NCBI GenBank assembly: GCA_937124585.1 | Contig: CAKZKT010000148.1 | Span: 1 to 54,397, forward strand | Length of the DNA stretch: 54,397 bases | Origin: an uncultured Anaerolineae bacterium | GTDB taxonomy: Bacteria > Chloroflexota > Anaerolineae > CG2-30-64-16 | Direction of reading: 5' to 3' | Part shown: positions 12,075-21,033 of the stretch, one piece after another | Layout: each line of letters begins with the position of its first letter | Position numbering within the stretch: the first letter of the stretch is position 1 | Position numbers and translations under genes: made by a program | The notes under the pieces: generated by a model | What the model was told of the DNA's origin: nothing | Database searches by the model: none | The model's input: the letters and a program-made list of their open reading frames with translations, nothing else

Positions 12075-13730
12075 ATGAAGATCACGCTTGCCCAATTGAA
12101 CCCGACCATCGGCGACTATGTCGGCAATCTCGCCAAAATCGAGCGCACGCTGGCCGCCCACGCGGCCGAAGCGCCTGATCTCGTCGTCTTTCCCGAGCTG
12201 TTTCTGAGCGGCTATCCGCCGCGCGACCTGTTGGAGCGCGCCTGGTTCATTCGCCAGGCGCAGGAGGCCGTGGATGGCCTGCTGGCGCTGTCGCGCATCT
12301 GGCCGCGCACGGCGTTGCTGGTCGGCGTCCCGCTGCCTACCGGCCGGCCGAATGGCAAAGGGCTTTACAACGCCGCCCTGCTAATCCAGGACGGTCGCGT
12401 GCGTTTTCAGCAGAACAAATCGCTGTTGCCCACCTACGATGTCTTCGACGAGGCGCGCTACTTCGACGAGGCGCAGTCCATCGCTACGGTGGCGCTGGCT
12501 GGCGAGACGCTGGGGATCACCGTCTGCGAGGATGCCTGGACCGATCCGGAGCTGTGGCTGCGGATGCCCTATGAGCGCAACCCGGTGGCCGAGCTGGCAG
12601 CCGCCGGCGCAACCCTGCTCATCAACATCTCGGCGTCTCCGTTCTGGGCCGGCAAAGAACAGATCCGCTATCGGCTGGTGAGCGGCCACGCGGCGCGACA
12701 TCGGCTGCCCTTCGTCTTCGTGAATCAGGTCGGCGCCAACGACGAGCTGATCTTCGATGGCCGCAGCCTGGCTGTGGATTGCGCCGGCCGGCCGGTCGCT
12801 GTGCTGCCGGCGTTTCAAGAACACGTGCAGACCGTGGAGATCACCGCGGCAACTGCCGTCGATCCGACCGCTTCCTACACGCCGCAGCCGCTCATCGAAT
12901 CGGTCTACGAGGCGCTCCTGCTCGGCATTCGGGACTATTTGCGCAAGACCGGCTTTCGTCAGGTCGTGGTGGGGCTGTCGGGCGGGATTGACTCTGCGGT
13001 CGTGTGCGCCCTGGCCGTGGCGGCCCTCGGCCCCGAGCAGGTGCTGGGCGTGACCATGCCCTCGCGCTTCTCCTCGGCGGGCAGCGTGGCCGATTCCCGC
13101 CAGCTCGCCGCCAAACTGGGCATTCGCCTCCTGACCATTCCGATCGCCGAGGTGCACGATGCCTACCTGCGCGTCCTGACGCCTCACTTCGAGGGCCGGC
13201 CACCGGATGTCACCGAGGAGAACATCCAGGCGCGCATTCGCGGCAACTACTTGATGGCGCTCTCCAATAAATTCGGCTACCTGGTGCTGACGACCGGCAA
13301 CAAAAGCGAGCTGGCGGTGGGCTATTGCACGCTGTACGGCGACATGAGCGGCGGCCTGGCCGTCATCGCGGATGTGCCGAAGACGATGGTGTACGAGCTG
13401 GCGCGTTTCATCAATCGCCACGGCGAGATCATCCCGGCTCCTTGTCTGACCAAGCCGCCTTCGGCCGAATTGCGGCCCAACCAGACCGATCAGGACACCC
13501 TGCCGCCGTATGACATCCTGGACGGCATCCTGAGGCTTTACATTGACGAGGGACGCTCGAAGGCGGAGATCGTGGCGGCCGGCTATGATCCGCAGACCGT
13601 GGCCTGGGTGTTGCGCACGGTAGACCGCAACGAGTACAAGCGCTGGCAGGCCGCGCCTGGCCTGAAAGTGACGTCGAAGGCGTTCGGCATGGGACGGCGG
13701 ATGCCGGTCGCGGCGAAATACGGCGCATGA
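12075..13730 (+). CDS. nadE: glutamine-dependent NAD+ synthetase
   Basis: A 551-residue two-domain enzyme making NAD+ from deamido-NAD+, ATP and glutamine. The N-terminal CN-hydrolase domain shows the Glu-Lys-Cys triad: Glu41 in VVFPELFLSGYPP, Lys115 in NKSLLPTYDVFDEARYF, Cys151 in ITVCEDAW. The C-terminal synthetase domain has the P-loop SGGIDS at residues 302-307 and later TTGNKSELAVGYCTLYGDMSGG (signature, residues about 413-434). Length and domain order are typical of the bacterial glutamine-dependent form. It has its own promoter and may be cotranscribed with the protease gene 74 bases downstream. Confidence 0.96.
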   Translation: MKITLAQLNPTIGDYVGNLAKIERTLAAHAAEAPDLVVFPELFLSGYPPRDLLERAWFIRQAQEAVDGLLALSRIWPRTALLVGVPLPTGRPNGKGLYNAALLIQDGRVRFQQNKSLLPTYDVFDEARYFDEAQSIATVALAGETLGITVCEDAWTDPELWLRMPYERNPVAELAAAGATLLINISASPFWAGKEQIRYRLVSGHAARHRLPFVFVNQVGANDELIFDGRSLAVDCAGRPVAVLPAFQEHVQTVEITAATAVDPTASYTPQPLIESVYEALLLGIRDYLRKTGFRQVVVGLSGGIDSAVVCALAVAALGPEQVLGVTMPSRFSSAGSVADSRQLAAKLGIRLLTIPIAEVHDAYLRVLTPHFEGRPPDVTEENIQARIRGNYLMALSNKFGYLVLTTGNKSELAVGYCTLYGDMSGGLAVIADVPKTMVYELARFINRHGEIIPAPCLTKPPSAELRPNQTDQDTLPPYDILDGILRLYIDEGRSKAEIVAAGYDPQTVAWVLRTVDRNEYKRWQAAPGLKVTSKAFGMGRRMPVAAKYGA

Positions 13731-13804
13731 GCAACGGCTGCGATGCGCCATCGGGCCCGATCTGCCGGTCACACGGGTCGCTGCGCGCATGAACGGAGGC
13801 CATT

Positions 13805-15100
13805 ATGGCACACAGAAAATTGCACACCTTTCTGCTCGCCCTGTTGGGTGTTCTGCTGCTTGTCGGCCAGGCGCACGGCCAGGACACGGGCAGCGTCGTC
13901 CTGGCCGTCTTCAAGGGGCCGGTGACGCCCGTGCTCTCGTCGTATCTCGACCGCGCCATCAGCCGCGCCGAGGAGACGGGCGCGGCCGCTGTGATCCTGC
14001 AGCTGGACACGCCCGGCGGTTCGGTGGACATCACCAAAGAGATCGTGCAGCGGATTCAGGCCTCGACTGTGCCGGTCATCGTCTATGTGGCCCCGCGCGG
14101 CGCTCATGCTGGCTCGGCGGGCACATTCATCACGCTGGCCGGCCATGCCGCGGTCATGGCGCCGGGCAGCAGCATCGGCGCGGCCAGTCCGGTAGGCAGC
14201 GAGGGCGCTGACCTGCCGGAGACGCTCAGAGCGAAAGCCACGAACATCCTGGTGGCCGATATCAAGAATCTGGCGGCGCGGCGCGGCGAAAAGGCCGCCG
14301 CCTGGGCCGAGAAGGCAGTCTCCGAGGCCGCGGCCGCCACAGCCGACGAAGCGCTGGCCCTCGGCGTGGTGGATGCAATTGCCCGAGATGTGACCGAGCT
14401 GCTGGACAAATTGGATGGCAAGGAAGTATCGCTCCACGGGGAGACGGTCAAGCTGGCCCTGCGCGGCCGGACGGTGCAAGAGATCCCGCTCAATCCGTTG
14501 GAGGGGCTGTTGAATGCCGTCACCAACCCGGCCATTGCGGCGATCCTGCTCACCATTGGCCTGAACGCCATTCTGTTCGAGCTCTCGAATCCGGGCGGCT
14601 GGGTGGCGGGCGCCATCGGCGTGGTCTGCCTGCTGCTGGCATTTTACGCGCTCGGCACCTTGAACGCGAACTGGACCGGCCTGGGCTTCATCGCGCTGGC
14701 GTTCGTCCTCTTCGTCCTCGACATCAAGGCGCCGACGCACGGCGTGCTGACCATCGCGGGCATCGCCAGCTTCGTTTTCGGCGCCTACCTGCTCTTCAAC
14801 ACGCCCGAACTGATCGTGCCGTGGGGCACGATCATCTTCCTGGCTGCGGCGACGGCCGGCTTCTTCGCCTTCGTGATCGCCAAGGCGCTGTTGGCGCAAC
14901 GGCCCCAACCGAGGACCGGCGGCGAGGCGCTCATCGGCATGGCGGCCACCGTGCGTCAGACTCTCGATCCCGAGGGTCTGGTGTTCGTCGAGGGCGAATT
15001 ATGGCGGGCGCGCTCTGAAGAAGGCGCGATCGCAGCAGGCGAGCGCGTGCTCGTCACGGGGCGCGACGGCCTGCTGCTGCGGGTGCGCAAAACATCGTAG
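13805..15100 (+). CDS. NfeD-family membrane serine protease (ClpP class)
   Basis: A 431-residue protein with an N-terminal signal peptide (residues 1-25). A ClpP-type protease domain follows, with LDTPGGSV and the nucleophile Ser104 in AHAGSAGTF; Lys144 is a plausible catalytic base about 40 residues later. Next come four or so membrane segments (about residues 245-355) and a C-terminal NfeD/OB domain (GEALIGMAATVRQTLDPEGLVFVEGELWRA-like). This is the long NfeD1b-type protein, which in other organisms cleaves stomatin (SPFH) partners. No SPFH gene is adjacent here. GGAGG at 13795-13799 supports the start. Confidence 0.92.
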   Translation: MAHRKLHTFLLALLGVLLLVGQAHGQDTGSVVLAVFKGPVTPVLSSYLDRAISRAEETGAAAVILQLDTPGGSVDITKEIVQRIQASTVPVIVYVAPRGAHAGSAGTFITLAGHAAVMAPGSSIGAASPVGSEGADLPETLRAKATNILVADIKNLAARRGEKAAAWAEKAVSEAAAATADEALALGVVDAIARDVTELLDKLDGKEVSLHGETVKLALRGRTVQEIPLNPLEGLLNAVTNPAIAAILLTIGLNAILFELSNPGGWVAGAIGVVCLLLAFYALGTLNANWTGLGFIALAFVLFVLDIKAPTHGVLTIAGIASFVFGAYLLFNTPELIVPWGTIIFLAAATAGFFAFVIAKALLAQRPQPRTGGEALIGMAATVRQTLDPEGLVFVEGELWRARSEEGAIAAGERVLVTGRDGLLLRVRKTS

Positions 15101-15152
15101 GGCTCCCGCAGCCACGTACAGGACTTTGTGTTGGACGCGGTCGCCGTGCCGC

Positions 15153-17726
15153 CTACGGGGTGGCGGCGGCCGGCTTCGGCATTGCCGTGGGCGGTTCCGG
15201 CGTCTCGGCCGGCGGTTGTGGAGCCTCGTCAGGCGGCTGATCGGCCGGTCCCTCGGTTTTCGCCTTTTGTTCTTCCCGTTTTTCTCGCTCGTTATCTCTG
15301 GGCGCCTGGCCGAATTGTTGGAGTTTCTCGGCCAGCTCGCGCAGCCGACGATCCACGCGGCCGTTGACCGTGTCGGCCGGATAGGTGCCGTCTGGCCCGC
15401 GCTCGCCGGCCGGCACGCCGGTCAGGATGGTGATTCCTTCGTCTACCGTGCGCACCGGATAGATGTGAAAACGGCCTGCCTCGACGGCCGCCGCCACGTC
15501 TTCGCGCAGCATCAGGTTCGGCACGTTTGCCGCCGGCACGATAACTCCCTGGTCGCCGGTCAGGCCGCCGGGCATGGCGCGGCAAACATCGAAGAACCCC
15601 TCGACCTTCAAGGTGGCACCACCGATCGCCTGAACTTCGCCCCACTGGTTGACCGAGCCGGTCACTGCGATGCCCTGATTGATGGGCAAGTCGGCCAGGC
15701 TGGAGAGCAGCGCGTAGAGTTCGGCGGAAGAAGCGCTGTCGCCATCCACGGCCTCGTAGGATTGCTCGAACGCGATGCTGGCCGACAGGCTCAGCGGTTT
15801 GTCCTGCGCGTAGCGGCCGCCGAGAAAGCCAGAGAGGGTCAGCACGCCCTTGTCGTGGGCCCGGCCGCTGAGATGCACCTCGCGTTCGATGCTGATCACG
15901 CCGCTGCGTCCCTGGAATGTGCGCGCCGTGATGCGGGTGGGCCGGCCGAACGCGTAGTCGCCTAGTTCGATCACGGCCAGGCCGTTCACCTGGCCGACCA
16001 CCGCGCCGCTCACGTCAATCAGGATCGTGCCGTCGGTGATCGCCTCGCGCAGGCGCTCTTCGAACTGATTGGAGCGATAGATGCGCTCGCCGATGGCCTT
16101 TTCGACATCCTCGGCCGTCACCTGGCCGCGGCCGGCGCGACCGGCCCAGAACGACGCCTCGCGCACGATGTCGTTCACATGGGCGAAGCGGGTGGTGAGC
16201 TTGCGCTGATCGGCGACCAACCGGCCCGCGTATTCGATCACTCGGCCGACCGCGCCGATGTCGAAGTGCAGCAGCCCCTCGTCTTCGACCCGATTGCGGA
16301 TGAACTGGGCGATGCGTAGCTCGTTTTCGGCGGTCCAGTTCATCTCGACGGCGAAATCGGCGCGGACTTTGAACAACTTCTCGAACTGCTCGTCGAACGC
16401 GTAGAGGTAGTAGTAGGTTTCGGCGTCGCCGATGAGCACCACCTTCACATCCAGGGGAATCGGTTCAGGGGTGAGCGTGGCTGCCACGAGGACGCCGGCC
16501 TGAAAACCTTCTTCGATGCGGATGCGATGGTTGCGCAGCGCCTGCTTCAACGCTTCCCAGGCCAGCGGCTGGCGCAGGAGGACGCGGGCGTCGAGCAGCA
16601 GGTAGCCGCCGTTGGCCCGATGGAGCGCGCCGGCCTTGATGTGGCGATAGTCGCTGACCAGCGTGCCGAACTCGGCGCGCAACTCGACGCGGCCGACCAG
16701 GTTGGCGTAGGTCGGGTTGGTCTCCAGGATCACCGGCGCGCCCTTCAGCCCCGAATTGTCCACGATCACGTTGAGGCGATACTGGTCGAGCGGCGTGTCG
16801 GCGCGAGGCCGGAGCCAGGGCGGCCCCGCGTTTTCATCCTCCTCGCCGGCCTGAGCGCCGCCGGATTCGGGCCGCGGTTTGACCTTGAAATCGTCGGCGT
16901 GCTCTGCGATGTGTGTCTGCACGCCGTTCAGATAGGCCAGCACATCGGGCCAATCGGCGTACTGGGCGGCCAGTTTCTCGAACATCGGGCGGATCGTGGA
17001 CGCGGCGATCTCCTGGTCGAGGTTGGCGAGCCGGGCCTGCGCCGCCTCGGTGAGCTCGCGCACCTGGCGCACCGTCCGTTCCAAAGTCTCTTGCAATGCC
17101 TGGCCGCGCTGCGCGATCTGTTCTTTCTCGGCGTCTGTCAGCGCGTCGAACTGCTCCTGGGTCATCGGCTGGCCGCCGCGCGCCGGCGTGATGCCCAGGC
17201 CGGTCGGCATGTTGATCAGGGCAAAGCCCTGTTTGCGCGCGAGGGCATCCAGTTGACGCAGGCGCTCGTCGCGGCGTTCGGCCAGTTCGCGCGCCAACCG
17301 ATTGCGGTGCTCGGCATATTGATCGCTGGCGAACGCGCGCGGCAGCGCCTCGGCCACGCTGGCCAGCACCGCATCCATCTCGTCGCGCAGCTTGATGCCG
17401 CCGCCGGGCGGCAGGCGAACCGCCCGGGGCCGATCCGGCGCTTTGAAATCGTGGATGTAGCCCCAATCGGGCGGCGCCGGTCGGGTTGCAGCCCAGTTTT
17501 CCAGAAAACGCGTGAGCGTAGTCGTCTTGCCGGCACCGGCCGGGCCCATCGCAAAGATATTGTAGCCGGGATAGGGCATCTCGATGCCGAATTCGATGGC
17601 GCGCGTGGCACGTTCCTGGCCGATGATGCCCTCCAGTTCGGGCGCGTCGGCCGTGGATGCAAAGGCAAAGTGGGCGGTGTCGCAACGGCGCCGTAACTCG
17701 GCAGTGGTCAGTTCGCGTGGGATCAT
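15153..17726 (-). CDS. LonB-like ATP-dependent protease (AAA/Lon family)
   Basis: An 857-residue protein. The N-terminus carries Walker A GPAGAGKT (residues 61-68) in a large ATPase region with an inserted coiled coil (about 190-290). The C-terminal Lon proteolytic domain holds the Ser-Lys dyad Ser664 (GDSAS) and Lys707 (GGATLKVEGFF), 43 residues apart as in characterised Lon enzymes. This is the AAA_32/LonB-type protein seen in many bacteria besides canonical Lon. A Pro/Glu-rich tail (last 35 residues) is likely disordered. Start 17726 (MIPREL) lies just downstream of the -10 box; an ATG at 17840 would precede the promoter. Convergent with the NfeD gene. Confidence 0.93.
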   Translation of the reverse strand: MIPRELTTAELRRRCDTAHFAFASTADAPELEGIIGQERATRAIEFGIEMPYPGYNIFAMGPAGAGKTTTLTRFLENWAATRPAPPDWGYIHDFKAPDRPRAVRLPPGGGIKLRDEMDAVLASVAEALPRAFASDQYAEHRNRLARELAERRDERLRQLDALARKQGFALINMPTGLGITPARGGQPMTQEQFDALTDAEKEQIAQRGQALQETLERTVRQVRELTEAAQARLANLDQEIAASTIRPMFEKLAAQYADWPDVLAYLNGVQTHIAEHADDFKVKPRPESGGAQAGEEDENAGPPWLRPRADTPLDQYRLNVIVDNSGLKGAPVILETNPTYANLVGRVELRAEFGTLVSDYRHIKAGALHRANGGYLLLDARVLLRQPLAWEALKQALRNHRIRIEEGFQAGVLVAATLTPEPIPLDVKVVLIGDAETYYYLYAFDEQFEKLFKVRADFAVEMNWTAENELRIAQFIRNRVEDEGLLHFDIGAVGRVIEYAGRLVADQRKLTTRFAHVNDIVREASFWAGRAGRGQVTAEDVEKAIGERIYRSNQFEERLREAITDGTILIDVSGAVVGQVNGLAVIELGDYAFGRPTRITARTFQGRSGVISIEREVHLSGRAHDKGVLTLSGFLGGRYAQDKPLSLSASIAFEQSYEAVDGDSASSAELYALLSSLADLPINQGIAVTGSVNQWGEVQAIGGATLKVEGFFDVCRAMPGGLTGDQGVIVPAANVPNLMLREDVAAAVEAGRFHIYPVRTVDEGITILTGVPAGERGPDGTYPADTVNGRVDRRLRELAEKLQQFGQAPRDNEREKREEQKAKTEGPADQPPDEAPQPPAETPEPPTAMPKPAAATP

Positions 17727-17778
17727 GCCAGACTCCGAATGGTCTGTGGATGTTTGTCTACTGTACGTCTTCGTCTGC

Positions 17779-17840
17779 ATTATAACGCAAAACGGGCCGG
17801 AAGCATAATCATTGACAGGATGATTGTTCCGCTGTATCAT
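17779..17840. promoter_or_regulatory. divergent promoter region, lonB-like / Schlafen-like genes
   Basis: Plus strand: TTGACA (17812-17817), 17-base spacer, TATCAT (17835-17840), serving the regulator gene at 17885. Minus strand: TATAAT (17784-17779) with only a weak -35, serving the protease gene at 17726. The two face away from each other, so a protein bound between them could affect both. Confidence 0.65.
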
Positions 17841-17884
17841 GCAGGTGCATTGAATCTGAGCGTGATCGTGTGGGTGAGATATTC

Positions 17885-19261
17885 ATGTCGCTCGCATCCA
17901 TCTTGCGCCGCGGCGTTGGCTTACAGCTCGAGGTTTTGACCGACCCGTCGCCCCTGCGTCTGGCTGAAACGCTGGTCGCGTTCGCCAATACCGACGGCGG
18001 CACCGTCCTGCTGGGGGTAGATGCGCAGGGTCAGATCACGGGCGCGTTGCAACCCGACGAGGCCGAAGGGATGCTGCGCAGTGCCCTGGCCCAATGTCGG
18101 CCGCTGGTGAACACGGAATGGCAACAATTCGAAGACCGCGCCGGCCTGGCCGTGGCGATCACTGTGCCGCGCAGCACAGAGTTACATGCGCTGGCCGATG
18201 GCCGGGTGCTGGTGCGCACGCACGGCGGCAACGAGCCGCTGGACGGCGCCAAGATCAGCCATCTGGCCGCCACGAAGGCGAGTGGCGACTTCGAAATGGA
18301 GACGGTCGCCGGCGCCACGCGCGCTGACCTGGATGAAGAGGTGATCCGGGATTATCTGCATCGTCGGGCCGCGCGGCTGGGCCGTGATCTGGGCCAGACC
18401 GAGGACGAATTGCTCGTCGCGATCGGCGCGCTGACTCCGCGCGGCCAGCCGACGGTGGCCGGCCTGCTCCTGTTCGGCAAAGAGCCGCAATTTTTCATCC
18501 CGCAGAGCGGATTGGTCTATGTTCGCTTTGCGGGCTCCGATCCGCGCGGGCCGGGCGGAATGCCGGGCTATATCCGCCGCGAGGAGTTCACCGGCGCGCT
18601 GGCGCGCGTCATCGAAAACTGTTGGGCGATCCTGCTGCAGGAGATGCGCGGAGAGGCAGTGGTGCGGGCGCTCAAGCGCGAGGATCGGATGCTCTATCCG
18701 CTGTTTGCCGTGCGTGAGGCCCTTGTCAACGCGGTCTGCCATCGGGACTATCGCCTCACCGGCCGCCGCGTCGAGATACGCCAGTTCGACGATCGGCTGG
18801 AGGTCAGCAGCCCGGGCGGATTGCCCGGCTACATCACGCTGGACAACATCGTCGAAGAGCATTTTTCGCGCAATCCACGGCTGGTGAACGGCCTGTTCGA
18901 ATGGGGCTACATCGAGCAGCTGGGCCTGGGCATAGATCGGATGATCGAAGAGATGGTGCAGGCCGGACATCCGCAGCCGGAATTCCGGGCCACGCCCTAC
19001 TCGTTCACCGTCATTTTGCGACGCAATGTGGCTGCGGTCGCCCGCCGCGCTGTCCCCGAATGGGCGACCGGCATGAACGAACGGCAGATCCGAGCGATCC
19101 AGTATCTGCAGGAGAGCGGCCGAATCACCAATCGTGAATATCACGAGCTCTGCCCCAATGTTTCTCCTGAAACCCTGCGCCTCGACCTGAATGACCTGGT
19201 GGAAAAAGGCCTGCTGATGAAGATCGGGGACAAAAAGGGAACGTACTATATCCTGAAGTAG
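17885..19261 (+). CDS. Schlafen/AlbA_2-domain ATP-binding regulator
   Basis: A 458-residue protein. The N-terminal AlbA_2 (Schlafen) domain includes ETLVAFANTDGGTVLLGVDAQGQITG (residues about 29-54). The middle holds an HATPase_c_4-like domain (REALVNAVCHRDYRLTGRRVEIRQFDDRLEVSSPGGLPG), and the C-terminus a winged-helix-like segment (MNERQIRAIQYLQESGRITNREYHEL). Proteins of this build are usually annotated as ATP-dependent transcriptional regulators or helicase-related; the target is unknown. Its promoter faces the LonB-like gene, which makes local regulation possible. Start 17885 (MSLASIL) is preferred over GTG at 17870. Confidence 0.85.
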   Translation: MSLASILRRGVGLQLEVLTDPSPLRLAETLVAFANTDGGTVLLGVDAQGQITGALQPDEAEGMLRSALAQCRPLVNTEWQQFEDRAGLAVAITVPRSTELHALADGRVLVRTHGGNEPLDGAKISHLAATKASGDFEMETVAGATRADLDEEVIRDYLHRRAARLGRDLGQTEDELLVAIGALTPRGQPTVAGLLLFGKEPQFFIPQSGLVYVRFAGSDPRGPGGMPGYIRREEFTGALARVIENCWAILLQEMRGEAVVRALKREDRMLYPLFAVREALVNAVCHRDYRLTGRRVEIRQFDDRLEVSSPGGLPGYITLDNIVEEHFSRNPRLVNGLFEWGYIEQLGLGIDRMIEEMVQAGHPQPEFRATPYSFTVILRRNVAAVARRAVPEWATGMNERQIRAIQYLQESGRITNREYHELCPNVSPETLRLDLNDLVEKGLLMKIGDKKGTYYILK

Positions 19262-19274
19262 TTGGCGGCCAGCG

Positions 19275-20339
19275 ATGAACATCGTACACAGGTGCCGTCG
19301 TCCGCGCAGTTCACAGAAACGGCTTCGCCCATTGGCGACATGGGCCGGCATCATTGCGTGGACGCTGGGCTTGTTTCTGCTCATACTCGTCGGCAGCCGG
19401 GCCGCAGTGGAGCTGGTAGACTTCACGGCGACGACGCAAGCCGACGGCTCGATCCTGCTGCGCTGGGTGACGCGGTGGGAGCTGGACACCTCGGCTTTCC
19501 GGATCTACCGCGCCTTGACCCCGAACGGCCCGTGGGACACGGTCGTGAACGAGCAGGACTCGCGCAGCGACGGCGAAAATGACACGGTCTACGAATATCT
19601 CGACTCGGACGTCGAGCCGGGCAAGACATATTACTATCTGCTGGAAGAGCTCGAAGTCGAATCGGTCGGTGGGGTGAATCGCTACATGGACTGGGTTCGC
19701 AGTGCCACAGCAGGTCAGCCTGGCGCGCCGACTTTCACGCCGACAGCGACCCGCACGAGCACGGCGACGGCCACCCAGGGGCCGACGGGTGTCACGCCCA
19801 GTCCGACCGCGACGCGCACGCCCACTGCCACGGGCACGCCGACCGATGTGCCGACGGCTGTTCCGACGGCCACGCGCCAGTTCACCAACACGCCGGTGCC
19901 CCAGGCGCAGCCGACCGCGACATGGACGCCCCTGCCGGCTACGAGCACACCGCGGCCCGGCACAACGGTTGTCGCGCCGATCGGTCAGCCGGGGCAACCG
20001 CCGTCGGCGGTCAGTCCTACGGCATCGCGGCCGGCCGTCGCCAGCTTGCCCGGCAGCGTGGCCACGCTTACCCCGACGACCGGGCCGGCCAGTCCCATTC
20101 CGGCCCCAGAGGCCAGCCCAACGTCCACCGTCACGCCGACGCCTGCCATCTTCGCGGCCAAAGTTGTAGAGCAGCCCGTATTGCGCGCCACGCCGACCCG
20201 GGCCTCGGATTCGGACAAAAGCACCGAAAGTGTGGCGCGCGATCACAGCTGGATCCTGGCGCTCGCCATCGGCGTAGTGGCTCTGGCCGTGCTCCTGGCC
20301 GTTGCGGTATTTTTCCTGTGGCGCCGGCATCCCGGCTGA
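19275..20339 (+). CDS. membrane-anchored exported protein with Thr/Pro stalk
   Basis: A 354-residue protein with an N-terminal hydrophobic segment (about residues 24-42). A fibronectin-III-like domain (about 45-140: VELVDFTATTQADGSILLRW, then YRALTPNGPW and GKTYYYLLEELE) is followed by a roughly 160-residue Thr/Pro/Ala stalk and a C-terminal membrane helix (about 327-349) with a short basic tail. The FN3-like part resembles the choice-of-anchor family of exported proteins. It begins 13 bases after the regulator gene, so it is probably on the same transcript. Function is unknown; a surface or adhesion role is inference. Confidence 0.75.
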   Translation: MNIVHRCRRPRSSQKRLRPLATWAGIIAWTLGLFLLILVGSRAAVELVDFTATTQADGSILLRWVTRWELDTSAFRIYRALTPNGPWDTVVNEQDSRSDGENDTVYEYLDSDVEPGKTYYYLLEELEVESVGGVNRYMDWVRSATAGQPGAPTFTPTATRTSTATATQGPTGVTPSPTATRTPTATGTPTDVPTAVPTATRQFTNTPVPQAQPTATWTPLPATSTPRPGTTVVAPIGQPGQPPSAVSPTASRPAVASLPGSVATLTPTTGPASPIPAPEASPTSTVTPTPAIFAAKVVEQPVLRATPTRASDSDKSTESVARDHSWILALAIGVVALAVLLAVAVFFLWRRHPG

Positions 20340-20515
20340 CGCGACCGGCCACATAGGGCATGTTGGCCAGCACCAAAAAATACGTATTTCTACGGATATC
20401 TTTTTTTGAGTATGCTATTATTCTGAGGTTGCTATTCGACGATAAATATTGTATCTGATTGTGTGTCAGATGCAATGGTGAATCTCAACCAGTTTGATGC
20501 AAGGAGGATGTTCTG
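20340..20515. promoter_or_regulatory. AT-rich intergenic region with a small inverted repeat
   Basis: This 176-base stretch is markedly AT-rich against the surrounding GC-rich DNA, with A6 and T7 runs around 20375-20408. A perfect 6-bp inverted repeat ATCTGA (20453-20458) / TCAGAT (20466-20471) has a 7-base gap and lies about 45 bases before the next start. No convincing sigma70 pair is visible. It may hold the control region of the small secreted protein. Confidence 0.4.
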
Positions 20516-20905
20516 ATGCGCAATAAGGTTGTTCTGCTCTCATTGGTGCTGCTGCTTCTCGTCGTGGCCGTGACTCCGGTATCGGCTGGCTACATGTGGT
20601 GCCTGACGGATCCGAACATCCTTCTGCCATCTGGCGGTGGGGTGGTGCATCTGATGGTGGGCGTGCCGAAGGAGTACAAGGGCGTCTCATTCACACTGGA
20701 TGTCTGGGCGCCGGCTGGTTCGCGCGTCGTCGGGAACACGCATGGCATCAACGTCGTGCTGCACGAAGGGCCGGCCAATCAGATTACTGCTTCTGAGAAT
20801 GCAGGTTTCCCCGTGATGATGGTCGCTAAATACCGGGGGCAGATCCTGCCGCCGGGCGAGGTTTACTTCATTGAGGGCAGCGGCACAGCGACCTGGACCT
20901 GGTAA
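20516..20905 (+). CDS. small secreted protein of unknown function
   Basis: A 129-residue protein with a clean signal peptide (residues 1-24, MRNK then a Leu/Val core, cleavage after VSA). The mature part of about 105 residues is beta-rich with Gly/Val-rich strands and one Cys (residue 29), so no internal disulphide. An excellent AAGGAGG ribosome-binding site precedes ATG 20516, implying strong translation. I do not recognise the family. It is flanked by an AT-rich control region and a terminator-like hairpin, so it is probably a single-gene transcript. Confidence 0.75.
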   Translation: MRNKVVLLSLVLLLLVVAVTPVSAGYMWCLTDPNILLPSGGGVVHLMVGVPKEYKGVSFTLDVWAPAGSRVVGNTHGINVVLHEGPANQITASENAGFPVMMVAKYRGQILPPGEVYFIEGSGTATWTW

Positions 20906-20925
20906 CAGGCATTTCCCGCGGTCAT

Positions 20926-20963
20926 GCAGAAGCCGGGCAGCCGACAGATTGTCCGGCTTCTGC
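20926..20963 (+). terminator. hairpin after the small secreted protein
   Basis: Perfect 11-bp stem GCAGAAGCCGG (20926-20936) / CCGGCTTCTGC (20953-20963) with a 16-base loop. The following sequence is only mildly T-rich, so termination is likely but not certain. Confidence 0.55.
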
Positions 20964-20998
20964 GCGTCTTGAGATTTCTCTGACCACCATCACACTAA

Positions 20999-21027
20999 TT
21001 GACATCCCCGCCGTACCCACCTATAAT
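20999..21027 (+). promoter_or_regulatory. consensus sigma70 promoter, leaderless geometry
   Basis: TTGACA (20999-21004), 17-base spacer, TATAAT (21022-21027): a full consensus match. The ATG of the radical SAM gene is at 21034, about where transcription should begin, so the mRNA is predicted to lack a 5' leader and any Shine-Dalgarno sequence. Confidence 0.85.
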
Positions 21028-21033
21028 GCCCCC

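Noticed and set aside
19275-20339. Thr/Pro stalk region as a tandem DNA repeat locus
   Set aside because: The units are degenerate at the DNA level and keep an open frame between two membrane segments, so a coding stalk is the simpler reading.
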